A stretch of 64,000 nt of DNA from Pohlia nutans (lineage: Eukaryota; Streptophyta; Bryopsida; Bryales; Mniaceae), in contig CM040085.1 in NCBI GenBank assembly GCA_022496805.1, positions 37,787,811 through 37,851,810 on the forward strand, given 5' to 3'. The notes under the pieces are model-generated. The model worked only from the letters and a program-made list of their open reading frames with translations. It ran no database searches and had not been told where the DNA came from. Positions 12,300 through 24,421 of the stretch are shown piece after piece. Both the position numbers and the translations under genes were made by a program. Position 1 is the stretch's first letter, and each line of letters begins with the position of its first letter.

Positions 12300-13001
12300 T
12301 GTCGTCCCTCGGCACTATCCGCTCTTGGAAATGGCGCTAGCGCCAAACTGCTTGCCCGAATCCCTACCCGGCCAAAAAACATTTGGGGTAAATTTGCCCT
12401 CTAATTTTTAATGGTTGATGTCACCCATAGTACTAGAGGGACCCCTCGAGGGTAAAATGGGGTCTTAGATCCCATATTTAAATTCAAAACTATTTTTAAA
12501 ATGTAAGAAAACATCCCAAAATGCAAAAAACAGAAATTGTGGTTTTTGGGCCAGGCAGAGAATATAGGCGGGCAGCGGGGCGTTTGCGCAATTTCCAGAA
12601 GCCGGTAGTGCCAAGGGTCGCCGTCCTTCCTTTCCTTCAACTTCCCCATAAATCCAAAGTGAGAGGCAATTTCTCCAAAACCACCGTGTCTTTTGCAAAG
12701 TTGTCCACATATAGGTCTTTAAAATCGCGATTATGGGTCAAACTCCTAAACTTGCCCTAAAGCCGTGAATTTGGGAATAAATCTCACAATTTTTTTCTTA
12801 TGATAGGACAGTTTTGGCATAATATGCTCACAAGGACTGAAATTTCTGCTCAATAGTCTCTAAAATCCGCTCACTGCTCATAAAAATCCGCTCGCCGCTC
12901 ATGAAAATCCGCTCACGGCTCGCACCATAAGCGCGTTGTATTAATTTCTATTTAAGTTTTCCATATGTTTGATGAAGTTTGGTCCAATGAATAAAATGTA
13001 A
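12300..13001. other. Non-coding interior of Harbinger element
   Basis: No gene supported. A short tandem of about 20-bp units (AAAATCCGCTCACGGCTC type) is repeated at about 12868-12922. ORFs at 12401-12760 overlap on both strands without recognisable motifs and look incidental. Confidence 0.5.
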
Positions 13002-13458
13002 GGGACGCTGTACATGGGGAGTCGAGGCCAACAAATCTCCAAGCCAATTTACTCGGATTTTGAGCCCAATTTGCTCAATGGGCCGCTTGGAGAGCACAAT
13101 AGAATATTAATAATAAAAGTGGGGGCCAATTCCTCCATGTGTAAAGGCCTTGGGGCAGTTATGAAGAATGAAAAACAAGGCTTTGGCGCCAAATCACAAG
13201 GTCATGGGGCTAAATCGTATATTTAGCTACATTCCATGCATTTGATTAGTTCTCGCTAATATGCTTTAGTGGGATAATATTTTAGTAATGAAATCAAGAA
13301 ACGGCCCCAAGGCTATTAATTGGCCTTCCATTCTTGTAGCTCCCAATTGTTGGAGCGCGGGCCTTATCATTAATTGTCCCCCACCCATTAAAACACATGA
13401 GATAATTTTGCCATGAATTGGCCCCATCAATGGCTTGGCCCCTCGTGTAAAGCAGCCC
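13002..13458. mobile_element. Tourist-like PIF/Harbinger MITE, 457 bp
   Basis: It is flanked by TAA on both sides (12999-13001 and 13459-13461). The ends are GGGACGCTGTACATGGGG and, reversed, GGGCTGCTTTACACGAGGGG, an imperfect inverted repeat. The related repeat at about 400-420 lacks this insert, so an empty site is visible. Nested in the larger Harbinger transposon. Confidence 0.75.
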
Positions 13459-13564
13459 TAAAGCATCATCTCCACAAATTACTTATAGCTGAAAATTTCC
13501 TACAATAGCTTTATAAATGTCTTTAATTAATTTCAAAAGCATCAACCTTTATATCATTGACTAA

Positions 13565-14540
13565 CCCTTAAATGCCCAAGGGGGGTCCCAAACCTATAAA
13601 CACAATTATGAAAAAAGTGTCATAGATGAAAATGAAGGCAAGCTATTTAGATCTCAACTGTACAATCTTGTAGTAGACTTATTGTAGGTCATGTGGACCA
13701 AAATTTGGGTCATGAAACCTCATAGATTGCGAGATCGTAACGTATTAGTACTCAAAACAGACTACAAAATTTAATCATTTTTACTTTAGAGTGGAAATTC
13801 TACCAACAAAGCTACTACAATGAAAAAACCCCTAACTAGAAAGTTAATCACCTTCATCTCAATAATACCCTTAAACCAAAAAAACGCATCAAAAAAAGTT
13901 TCTTTGCTCCAATAATAGCCTTGCAATGATGAATCCTGTCAAAATATTTACAAAAGGAAAAATAGTCCAAAACTAGACCCTTTGCACTCAAATCTATGCA
14001 TTATCTTCAAAACATATTCGATTTAGTCAAGGTTTCTATCACTAAAACTAGACGTGAATTGGAATCCATCCCAAAAAATAGAGTGAAATCCAACGGTGGA
14101 TGAAGGAGATATAGCTCCTCAAAAATCATCCATTTTTTCATTTTTTTCCATTATAGAAACATCACTGCAAATCTAATACCAAAAGTATTTGGATAAAAAA
14201 TCTTCCAACTAGAAAGTTTTTAGATTTCATCTTAATATCATGATTATGTGAAAAAAATTCATGAAAAACTATATTTGATTTCACTTAATTGGCTTCCAAT
14301 GGTAAAACATGCCCCATGTTTGAAAACCCAAAAACAGAAGCTGCTTTCTCTAAAATGCATGCCATTAATTCATACTTCATTGTATGGGTATGCAATTTTT
14401 ACCACACAAATTAGACTTGATTTGGGACCCAACCCAAGTGATTTCGTCAAAAACATACTTTTTATGAAGAAGCTATGGCTCTTCAAAGTTTCTGCCTTTC
14501 ATCCATAATGTCGTTTTTCGACATCTTGGGCGTTTAAGGG
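13565..14540. mobile_element. TTAA-family element with CTAA duplication, 976 bp
   Basis: Ends are CCCTTAAATGCCCAAG and, reversed, CCCTTAAACGCCCAAG. The flanks are CTAA at 13561-13564 and CTAA at 14541-14544. The variant base is shared by both sides, which shows that the duplicated target is 4 bp (NTAA) rather than 3 bp. Non-coding interior. Confidence 0.8.
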
Positions 14541-14544
14541 CTAA

Positions 14545-15181
14545 GTAGGTGCTTAATTCAATCCTAAATACAAATAAAGTCAAGGAATAAGGAACAAAAT
14601 GGATTATCCTTTCTTTGAGAGATGATCCAATTTTAAAATCATTCCACTAAATTTATTGAATATGAAGAAAGTAGAGTAATCTTTAGATTTCATTCAGTTT
14701 TTGCCGAACACGACTGTTACGAACCGGCCATGTCATGATTCAGCCAGCTGATTTGTAACTAGCTGCCGGTCTCCCGTTAATTGAATTTAGACTATCAACT
14801 TTTTGGAACCATTGGAATAATATTTATATCAATGTTGTTGGCTATGCATATGAGATGATGTTGAAATTCAACTGGGCATATTTGAATGCTCTATAGGAAA
14901 TAACAGAATACCCAAGGGAACAACGCCATTGTCCATACATTCCACAGCATGATGTTGCCACTCGATTCAACTGGTCCATTTCCATTGTATAAATCGAGCC
15001 ATTGCATTCATAGTGCAAGAATGTGAACAATGTAATGAAAACTCATAATAATATCTGAAACTTCAAATCTTCATAGGAAAAGGAACACTATTATATATCA
15101 CACCAAATCAATGCTCAAATCACATAATACTAAAACTACAAAAAACCACAATATGATTATATATAAACCTAAACTCATGAA
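14545..15181. other. Spacer between MITE and Myb-like gene
   Basis: No gene seen; it would hold the 3' untranslated region of the minus-strand Myb-like gene. Confidence 0.4.
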
Positions 15182-16692
15182 CTATAACTCTTGCATTTTG
15201 GACCCAATGGCAGTGCTAATTGTCATTAGGGCTCTAATAAATCCTTGAGATGTTTCTTTGTTTGCTTGTATTTTATTTTCTTCAATGACTAGAACCTTTT
15301 CTTGAGCAATTTGTTGAGCTTGTAATGAAGCATTTTGTAGTGCAATGTTGTCATTGTGCTTTTTCAATTCCCAATCAAGTAATTGAGTTTGTCTTGCATC
15401 TGCTCGGTCTTCACCTTCAATCATGGCTGCAATTGTCTTTTCTCTATTGATTTCCATCATCGATGCTAAACCATCTGAAACCTTGGGCAAGCTACGACGA
15501 CGCTTGCCAGTGTATAATGATAATTGAGGAGAGTTGGCTCTTTCACCATCTATATACATCCATGATAAAAAATCAATAAAAAAATGAGACTAATTTGAGA
15601 AGTCCTAAGTTGCATATGTCATTCTAGCATAGTTAAAAAAAATCTTCCATACATATATGTTTTAACCCCTAAAGGCCCAAGAAAGCCGAAATGGCTTTTT
15701 GTGGTTCCCGCAGGAAACAATTTCAGCCAACTTTGAACACTACGATCTCACAAATGAAGAAGAATCAACGGTTCAAATTTGACATATGTGAAAGTGCAAG
15801 TTAAATTTAAGATCCTACGGTGGGATTTCCTAAATAATGCTTAGATTGAGTTTTATAAGGCCTGAAGTAGAAGAAGGTCATTTTTGGTTATTTAGGCAAT
15901 TATGCATCAAAGGCCTTTAGGGGTTAAATTTCATATAAGGAATCACATATTATAAATGTAATTTTTTATCCAAACAAAACTTGAAAATATGTCAATTGAC
16001 TGTGTGAATAATTCTCTAAATCAATCAATAAATAAAGAGTAGGTTTAAGAAAAGCATGTACCTGAATCATCAATGGAGTTCAATGAATCAATAAGGTCAA
16101 TGGGATCGGTTGATCGAGATGAGCCAGGCAACCAACTAGCAATGTAATCATAAACTTCACGATGCATTGTAGCCTTCAATCCCCTAATTGCCTTCTTTTC
16201 ACCTGTGTCCATAACCCAATAGCTTTTTTTGCCACTGGGTATATTTTTTTCATAATCCCAAATTTTCTGAAAATCACCACGGACACCTTCAAACTTATCT
16301 TGGCATTGTTGTCCAGAGCGGCCAATTCCTTGCTGAAAACAATTTTCAGAGACAAATGCCCAACGTTCATGCCCAGGTTTGTGAAGAGCCTTCGAACCAG
16401 CACCAGGACCATATGTAAACCAATCTGTTTTTTTCACAGCAAGCATAACCATGAGGTCTGAAGTATTCCAAGGTCCTTTTTTATATACCCTCCCTGGAAC
16501 TGCGTCTCCTTGAAGCTCTCCCATTTCACAATCATGTTCATCATTCTGAGATGGATCTACATCGTTTAGGTCAAAGGACTCAGATTGTGATGGTCCCTCT
16601 GGTTGGGACGAAAATTGTGGCACATTCGAAGGGGACCTCAGCCAAGACATTGAACCTGAAATGTATTTATTCATCATATAAGCAAGACTCAC
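15182..16692 (-). CDS. Harbinger Myb/trihelix-like accessory protein, two exons
   Basis: This is the second gene of the Harbinger element, which in this superfamily binds DNA and imports or guides the transposase. Exon 1 is 16692-16062 and exon 2 is 15549-15182. The donor GATTCAG/gtacat and acceptor tatatag/ATGG join in phase 1. Exon 1 has the SANT-like fold: KGPWNTSDLMVMLAVKK, then ERWAFVSENCFQQGIGRS, then GQQCQDKFEGVRGDFQKIWD. Exon 2 carries a KRRRSLPK basic patch (possible nuclear signal) and a Gln/Glu-rich, probably coiled-coil tail. The start is uncertain: Met at 16692, or MSWLRSP at 16650, which lies just after a tttcag that could be an acceptor for an upstream exon. No stop or frameshift breaks the predicted message. 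A TTAA element sits in the intron. Confidence 0.88.
15662..15927. mobile_element. TTAA element, 266 bp, in Myb-like gene intron
   Basis: Ends TTAACCCCTAAAGGCC and GGCCTTTAGGGGTTAA are perfect inverted repeats of 16 bp including TTAA. The smallest complete copy in the window, lying inside the 15550-16061 intron. Confidence 0.85.
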
Positions 16693-17219
16693 ATATTTAT
16701 GTTTTATGTAAAGACTCTTAAATCTAGTGACTCATGATATAAACAAGAACCACATATATCTCATCATACAAGAAAGACTCAAATCGCAATGATTCATGAC
16801 ATAAGCAAGACTCACATTACATAAGCAATTGCTAATTACATAAACAAGACTCACATCATATATGCATTCCCATACTTGAAATGCAACTCCCCAATTATAT
16901 CAACAAAACCCACATAATTCCCAATCACATCAACAAGACCAACATTTTTGTGAAATAATTAGAAGATAAAATATGAGTATGCACAAACAAATTATATCAC
17001 CTTTAAATTGTTCTTGTGAAAATTTTGTGAAAATTTTAATAAGACGAAAACTAAGTATAAACAAATGAATTCGTTATCACCTCTAATATTTAGGCAAAGC
17101 TAGGCAATAGTCACTTTCAAAACAAATAAAGGGAGACAAAAATAAACTAGGCAAGGTGCAGCCTTGGGACAATATATTCACATCCATGGTCCCAAAACTC
17201 CACTTCAGTCCACTGAAAA
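16693..17219. other. Upstream region of Myb-like gene
   Basis: AT-rich with degenerate repeats of ACATAAGCAAGACTCACAT type between about 16680 and 16950. Probably the promoter side of the minus-strand gene; no definite signal. Confidence 0.4.
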
Positions 17220-17445
17220 TTGAAACAAATCAGAGCCTGTCCATTGATTTTGAAACAAATCAGAGGGCTCTTGTCCATTGAGTTTGAAACAAATGAGGCT
17301 TATCAGACTTGGATTTGCCAGTGCCAGCCTCCAAACTTAAAGCTACAGTGCCAAACTCCAAGCGAAAGTGCCAACCTCCAAGCTCCAGTGCAAACCTCCA
17401 AGCTCCAGTGCAAACCTCCAAGCTCCAAACTTCAAACTCCAAGAG
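17220..17445. repeat. Short tandem repeats near Harbinger right end
   Basis: Three ~34-bp units around TTGAAACAAATCAGAG at 17220-17300 are followed by ~20-bp units (CTCCAAGCTCCAGTGCAAAC type) at about 17340-17440. Sub-terminal short repeats like these are common in plant DNA transposons and may be transposase-binding arrays; that is inference. Confidence 0.65.
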
Positions 17446-17753
17446 ATAATGAAGTTGTATTTACTTAGTAGTAAGTGAGAGATAATTATGAGAACATGCA
17501 AATAAGGCTAAAACAAGCCAGGGGGATATTCTCATGACATGGAAGAAAGAGACATGTGGAGAATGATCTTAGTTTTTATTAGTAAGTCGGGTTGGTGGGA
17601 AGGAGAGTGGGTCTGTAAACCCGAAATTCAAGGATGGAAGAAAAAGGGATGGAATGGAGCTCCACATTGGAAATCGGGCTACCTTTTTGTACATGGGAAC
17701 CACCTTTGCCAGGTTGGAGATCAAGTCCGGCCCTTCATGGGAACAGCCCCTTA

Positions 17754-19623
17754 GTCGACCCTGAGGATGCCATTGCCGCTCTCATAACGAAGTGGATCTT
17801 AAAAGCATGTGAGTCTGGGATATCTAACTTGCATGTTATGTTGAGATACAGGCTCAGTAATTTTCAGCCTTATCAAGGCGGGCCCCAGTCTCGAATTTTT
17901 TTCACTTCCATCTCTGCAAGCCAAGCAGGGCTCCGGCGCCTGGAACAGAGCCGGCCGCGCCTCGAAGAGACTTCGCCAAAACTTGGAGCCAGTTGAGTTG
18001 CAGTCTCGTGAAGAAGTCATGAACGAACCACTGTGGTGGTCAAGTTTTCTTCCAATAATTGGAGCGGGATTTTCTAAGCTAAGTGCCTCCCACCTCCATC
18101 GTGTGGGATTGAAGCAGATTAAAGATTCCCTGCTGGAAGGCAGGTTTCTCACTACGGGCGAGGCTGCGGCCAAATTCAACCTGCTGAACGAGGAGAATGG
18201 TGCCTGGACTGCTGCCACTCGAGCTATCAGCCAAAGATGGGGAGCACATATGTTTGGTCCAGCTTAGCTTCCCTCCCTGCTGATGGCAAATGGGTTGGCT
18301 GGTATGCCAATCCTCTTGACGAGTGGCCCATCACAGTCTCCAAAGTGCAGTAGGGCCAGAGAATCCCTCTGGAAGGCCCTCCTCGAATTTGGTCGTTCTT
18401 GCAAGGTCAACAGACATTTGAGGTTCAACCCAGCTCACGCACTCTTTGGCTGCGAGCTGACAATCGTGCCTCTCAAGTCAGAGGCTCCGCTCACAGGGTA
18501 AGGGTGGTCACCATCGCCAAAGGCCCTGCCAAGAAATCCACCCAGTTTTTTTACGGGAGGACTGATTCTCTCAGCTGGGACCCTGGACGATACGTCTAGA
18601 GAGGTGCCACTACTGAAACCCCTTTGATGAGTTATACCTCTCAGCTCGGGAGAGAAATTCTCAAGTCCAGGAAGGTTGTTCCGAATCCAGTAGTCAAGAA
18701 ATGGCATGGCGTCCTGTTTTATGAGTTCAGGCTCAAGTGGAAATCCGTGTGGGTAAAGGATCGAACCAGGAAAGAAGCCGGTCTTTTGTGGCTAATCTGG
18801 CATCGTGCCGTGGCCGTCAATCACTGGAGAGGCAGAACTGATGGCGCAATTGACATTCGTTGCCCAATCTGCCCCAGATGCTCCGAGGAATCGGTGCTCT
18901 ATAGATTTTGGGAATGCCTCTCTGCCAGGCGCGCCTGGCAATGGGCCATTCACATCATGAACACACTTATCAGCGGAAGAGACGCCCAAGGCCCATGGCA
19001 GCCTCTTACATGGAAGCAAGGGATTTTTTCTGACAACATCCCCCGCAAATTCAATCAAGTCAAGAGAATTTAGATGGAGTTGAGGACCGTGGTCCTTTGG
19101 ACTTTGTGGATTGAGAAAAATGACAAGGTTTTCAATAACCTCTCATGAGCGCCAGTGAAACTCACACAATCCATTTGGAACGGCATGATTGACTACGGTC
19201 GTATGGAGTGAGATCGTGAGATAACCAAGAAGAAATCAAGTCCCACGGTGATGGTCAAGCTGAAGAAAGCCTTGTTTACTCGCCGAGGAAGGAATGAAAT
19301 CTTTGCCATCGTCGTCAACAATCAGCATCAGTGGCAACCCACTGGACCTGTTGCGGGATTCATCTTCGAGCCGCCATGAATCTCAAGCCCGGCCTGCTGG
19401 CCCCGGGACGCCCCGGGGCGTCTCGCTCCGTGGGCCTCCACTTCGAGTTCAGTGCATGGTGCTCTTAGCCGGCCTATGTGATTTCCTCTAGTGCTGGCTT
19501 GTTTGCCTTGTTGTTCTCTTAGTTTGCTTCGTCCGTGTCAGTCCTTCTCCCAGGCCACCTGTGGCTGGGGTAGTCCCTTGTTCTTTTGCAATGGAATTAC
19601 TTTCATTTGTTTCAAAAAAAAAA
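17754..19623 (+). pseudogene. LINE ORF2 remnant, 3' part with zinc-binding domain and poly-A
   Basis: The LINE frame resumes at 17754 with VDPEDAIAALITKWILKA, directly following GGIDL at 7861-7875. Frameshifts occur near 17990 and again before 18624. The 18624-19073 stretch is the C-terminal reverse-transcriptase zinc-binding domain: LLWLIWHRAVAVNHWR followed by CPICPRCSEESVLYRFWEC. After an untranslated tail, a poly-A run (19614-19626) runs into the 15-bp target duplication at 19624-19638. The GC content is higher than in the surrounding DNA. Dead copy. Confidence 0.9.
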
Positions 19624-19638
19624 AAAGTATAAAAATTT

Positions 19639-21061
19639 AGAAATAAAAAATAAAAATGGCTCGAGCTTGTTAGACATAATTCAAAAAGGACAAACCTATC
19701 ATTGTGCTCAGCATTTAGCAATACTGAATATAATTCATTTTGCAGCAAACAAAATGTCAATTAAAAGCAAGAAAAATGTCAGTTAAATTTTGTAAGCAAA
19801 ATATCATCCAAAAATTGTTTCTTGGCTAAGAAGTTTAGGTGTGTGACCACTTAGGCTCTAATAGGTTAACCCCTAAGCGGGAGAGGAGGGGGCGCCAGAA
19901 CCTACTCTAAACTAAAAAAGGTAAAAAAAGGGGAAGGGGAGGGAAAAATAAAATAAAATAAAATAAAAGGAGAGGAGGGAAAAAAGGAAAAAATTAATTG
20001 AATTGAGTGTTGAGATCTCCTCGACTATGTGTCCGCCAGTCACGTTATTGGTACCGTTGAAAAGCTCTCGACAAAGACAGGTGCACCAAAGTTTTCATAT
20101 CATTTTTAAAGGTACATTGTGAGAGTTATGGATTTTGGAGTTATTTTTAGCATATAAATTGCATTAAATTATGAAAAATGAAATTTGGGAGTTTTTGATG
20201 TCATTAACTCATTATTGGCATCATCGGAAAGCTCTCGATCAGTAGGGGTGCACCAAAGTCATTTTGTAACTTTTGAACCTAGGGTGTAAAAGTTATGGAT
20301 TCTTAATCAAGTTTCCTCACCATATATTAAATTAAATTATGGATAAATGAATCTAAAAAAATAAAAATAAATAAAAGCATGGCTAAATTACAGGGAACAT
20401 TGGGACAACATCACACGGCCGCACTAGTTATTGTCTATAAATCGAACACAAGAAAATTACAGTGATCTTTAATTAAAAAAAGAAAACAACTTTGTATTTA
20501 AGGTCGAAAAAATTGTTTTAAATTGAATTTATAAATCAAATAAAAATTCCTTTAATAATTAAATTGATAAAAAAATAAAAAAATTTAACTATCTAGAACA
20601 ATGTTCAATGCTATGTATATATTTTGATTTAATGGTAAATGTTATAATTTATTAAACTTTGATTATATTTTTATCATTTGAATTTTGATTCTTTTTCAAG
20701 TTTTAGGGTATTCTAAAAACGAGAATGCAATATTAAATCATTTAGCATTATTGGGAAAAAATTCAATAATGATAAATTGATTGTAAATTCTATATAATAA
20801 ATGAGCTAATCTAAATTGAAATGAAAAAAAATGATTTTATGTAGTGAAGTAAAGAATATACAAAATAATTACAATAAGAGTTGTCACTTTATTTCTACAA
20901 AGAAACATGTGTGAAATTTGGAGCTGCATATATAAATGAAAACCAATGCTCTGTAAAAATCATCAATATCACAATTTAAATCTCCATATCATCATAGTTT
21001 TACACATGTGATAAAAACTATATTCCGGTATTGAATGAATACACATAAATAGAACATGCCA
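19639..21061. other. Non-coding; solo TTAA terminus and a direct repeat
   Basis: TTAACCCCTAAGCGGG at 19866-19881 is a left terminus of the TTAA family without a partner end nearby. About 20030-20150 and 20200-20300 share GTTGAAAAGCTCTCGA-like and GGTGCACCAAAGT blocks, a diverged direct repeat of ~170 bp spacing. No gene seen. Confidence 0.55.
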
Positions 21062-21680
21062 AAGCTTTTTGGAAATTATAAGTAGCTTTTGCTGAATTTC
21101 ACATAAATTATTTTTTGAAATTGCTAAAATGTTGAAAAATTGCTAGTTTTCACACATCTTAATATTGTTTGAGTGATCAAGTGTGAGTTCTGAAGGAAGA
21201 AAGAAATGGTCTTGTGATCAAATTCATTCTAAGTCACTCCCAAATGATATGGGAATAAGAAGAACTTGCAAGCCCATGTGGATTCTCACTGCACCATATT
21301 TTTCTTCAGATTTTGATGTACAATTGAGCATAGAAAAATATTTTATTTAAAAAAAATTCAACTAAGAAAATTTAGAAGGCCAAGTCATCTTCCACCTTCA
21401 AAAAGAATTTTGTGATTTGAAGTTTTTATGAATGAGATATAGACAAATTTTAGTAAGGTAGTGAAGAATGCATGAGTTGACTGAATGATAAGGAAACTAT
21501 GTTGTGATCGGACTTTCGAGGCTCAATTGTGCGTAGTACACTAACTTATTTGAGTATTGATCAACTAAAAAAAGTTGCACAATCAAGCAAGCTTTCACTT
21601 CCAAAAATAATTTTGTGATTTGAAGTTTTTATGCTTGAGTTATGCACAATTTCGTAAAAGAGTTTAACCGGTTAACTTTA
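21062..21680. repeat. Dispersed repeat, copy 1
   Basis: About 620 bp that align with 36265-36865 in the same orientation. Shared blocks include TTGAAATTG, AAATTCATTCTAAGTCACT and TTTTGTGATTTGAAGTTTTTATG. Superfamily unknown; no clear ends. Confidence 0.7.
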
Positions 21681-22282
21681 TAGCAATTGTCCTACTTTGT
21701 TCTATCCGAGAGTGAGACCCTACAGGGTGTTTGATTTACATAATAAAATGCCATGTACTACACCACTTATCCTAATTAGTCCAAGATGTACTTATTATTT
21801 TATAATAACTATATTTTTTCACGTAGCGGGTGAATACTTTTACCAAGTACTGTATGTTTATGGATGTTCTGCTGCATGAATAGTGAACTACCTTTTGCTA
21901 ATCGTGCATGTGCTACTAATTCCAAAGACACTCTCTATTTTGCAAAATCGTGAAATTGGAGAGGGCTAAATTTTTTACCAAGTGGCTGAAATCTTCATTT
22001 CGCACCGATTTTACATTCTAGTGTCATCTTCACTAAATCCTCCCGCACTATTAGCAAATAGTAATGTACCAAAATCTTCAATCTTGGTAAGAAAATCCGC
22101 CTTGTGTAAAAATTTATAACCTTGAGTACATAGTGTGGCTCAAACTAAAGAGGATAACGGGTGTAGTAGTCTCAAAAATGCAAGTGATGACATGGCTCCA
22201 CTATAACCGAGAGTTGTTCTCTAAAGGTTTGCATACAAAACAAATAATTATTGCCATGTTCAGTTGGTCATGGGGTTCTGAA
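21681..22282. other. Non-coding spacer
   Basis: No gene or recognised repeat seen. Confidence 0.4.
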
Positions 22283-22285
22283 TAA

Positions 22286-23069
22286 GGGCCGCTTCACACT
22301 ATGGCCGTCCAAGTCGAGAGGCCGTGGGATTGAGAATCCAAACTTTGTTGAGAGTCCAAAGAAATCTACTGAAAATAGGCATAAAATATAGTTTTCATTT
22401 TTTATGAAAATAAATCGACGGCCTCTCGACCATAGTGACGGGTCTTGCAAAATGTAGGACCCAAACTTCCTCTCGAGAGGCCGTCACCTTGGTCAAAAAG
22501 TGTTGCCATGTAAGCATTTTGAAGGTCCACGGCCTTTGGACTCCCGGGGAGGTCACTCCATTGTCAAGTTGAAAACCACGTGCGAACAAAATAAATCTAA
22601 GTTTTCTAAGTTGCATCACCAAAATGGGTCAAAATTTTATCAATTTTTTTTCATGAGTAGATATACTCAGTATCTATTACATAGTAAAAAAAAGATAACC
22701 AAATTTGATGATCTTTCTTTTTTTATAAAACATACTGTTTCTAACTAGAATGACGTAGAAATGAACTAAAACAATTACTAAAAAAAATGAAGATGACTAA
22801 AAATTTCAAAAAAATATACAAAAGATGTTATCAATGGTTACGTATATGTAGAAAAAATTTCATAATTTTTAAAATTATTTATGGCATATAATATAGGGGT
22901 AGCAAACTTTGTTCGCACGTGGTGTTCAACTTGACAATGGAGTGACCTCCCCGGGTTTGGACTTTGGCCTCTAGTGTGAAGGGTCGAGAGGCCAAAACCA
23001 TGGTTTCTTGCAATTTGATTGGTGGAAATCGACGGCCTCTCGACCTTTGGCCATAGTGTGAAGCGGCCC
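22286..23069. mobile_element. PIF/Harbinger-like MITE, 784 bp
   Basis: Terminal inverted repeat GGGCCGCTTCACACTATG at both ends, with TAA on each side (22283-22285 and 23070-23072). The GGGCC terminus and TWA target fit PIF/Harbinger. It contains the nested 22543-22955 element. Confidence 0.85.
22543..22955. mobile_element. Mutator-like TIR element, 413 bp, nested
   Basis: Long inverted repeat of about 50 bp starting CCCGGGGAGGTCACTCC, including a CACGTGCGAACAAA block at its inner edge. It is flanked by the 8-bp direct repeat TTTGGACT (22535-22542 and 22956-22963). Long TIRs with 8-9 bp duplications fit Mutator-like elements. A related copy lies at 43559-44354 and a single related terminus at about 28153-28194. 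Confidence 0.8.
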
Positions 23070-23271
23070 TAAATGCAGTCGTTGCCATCCACGAATAATG
23101 CGCTAATCACTAATTTAGAGCAGCCTGCCTCTGGGTTATGCAGACAGTCATGCTAATAACATTTGCCTCGACTCTAAATCCCCCTTGATGTTAATGCAAG
23201 AGGACAAAACATGCCCCTATTTTGTGCATGTAGGGGGCCCACCTTCAAAACTAACCCCCTCTTTCAAGGGT

Positions 23272-24402
23272 TTAACCCATAAATGTCATAGCGTCCAGTT
23301 TCTGAACGATTAACAGATTCAAACTCACTCTGCGTTCTCATCAATGCTTGGATGAAAGTCATCCAAATTTTTGGAGATACTTCACCAAGTTGTTGTCCTA
23401 TTTAATGGTTGGATTTAGTGATACTTGAGTACATATTTTTCTAAATTTACAACTGTGGAAGTATGTCAAGTTGTTGACCAAGCCAAAATTGCATCAATTG
23501 TAGTACAAAAGTGGCCTTACGAAAATGAGGTCATAGATTTAACCCTTTAACGCGCCAGCGTCCACTATGTGGACAACGCCCATATTGAAACTGCTAGATT
23601 CTCATCCAAATTGGACGGTTTTCATCCACCAAAATTTCTCATGGTTCTTGAGCAAGTTGACTATCCTTTGTACGGTTTGGATCTTCAAAATAGGTTATTA
23701 TGATTTTTAGAAAAACAACAGAATTGATTTATGTCAAGTTTCATTCTTAGTTCAAAAAGTGGGACCTTAAATATGATTTTCCTAAATAAGTAGAATCAAA
23801 TAATGGAAAACATACCATCTCGTAGTGCATGTTATTCCAATTTCATTACCATATTTTAAATTTTTTTGGTGCTAATGTGGGATTTTAAATTGAATTTCAA
23901 GAGAAAACCTTGCAAAATTAATTTAAAAATATTAAACAAAAATAGAATAAATCCAACCATACAGATGTGATCTTCACATTGACATTTACAACTTTGCTTT
24001 GACCATCAACCCCATTTTTGGTTTTCATCAGACATTTTATAACACTTCTTTGAAAACAGTGTTGAATCGGGATATTAAAGGGTTAAGGAACACAAAAATT
24101 TCAGAGAATCACCACGTTTAAGAGTATCTCATTTCAAATTCATTCCAACAAATTTTACTCAAAATATATTGAAATTTTGTTTGTAATCAAATTTAGAAGG
24201 AATTTTAAATTTTAACTTTCAAAATTGATAATTAAAATATTGGTGATAGTATTGGTGATCAAACCATACAGATGGAATCTAAAATTCAAAATTTAGAACT
24301 TTCATTTGTATATCAATTCCAAAATATTCTTCTAAATAATACTTTATGATGCTTTTCCTCAAATCATCAATTCCAAGGACTCCCTAGTATGTTTAGGGTT
24401 AA
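23272..24402. mobile_element. TTAA element A, interrupted
   Basis: TTAACCCATAAATGTCATAG at left and ATGTTTAGGGTTAA at right. Without the nested 23539-24086 element it is about 580 bp and aligns throughout with element B (24422-25010). Confidence 0.8.
23539..24086. mobile_element. TTAA element nested in element A, 548 bp
   Basis: It is flanked by TTAA on both sides and ends CCCTTTAACGCGCC and ATATTAAAGGG. Element B shows the unoccupied site GATTTAAGAAACAC at 24690, while A reads GATTTAA, insert, TTAAGGAACAC. It belongs with 2932-3481. Confidence 0.9.
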
Positions 24403-24421
24403 AATTCCCGAGGGGGTCCTC

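Larger units (their letters stand above)
7876..17750. mobile_element. Full-length PIF/Harbinger transposon, 9,875 bp, inside the LINE
   Basis: The left end reads GGGGCTAATCCCATGGGG and the right end, reversed, GGGGCTGTTCCCATGAAG; 21 of the first 26 terminal positions match. Both sides carry the 3-bp duplication TTA (7873-7875 and 17751-17753), typical of PIF/Harbinger. Inside are the two genes expected of an autonomous element, convergently arranged: an ISL2EU/PIF-like transposase (8372-9737, plus) and a Myb/trihelix-like protein (15182-16692, minus). The element is larger than most of its kind because of a tandem array (10130-12290) and three nested MITEs. Removal restores the LINE reading frame exactly. 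Confidence 0.93.
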
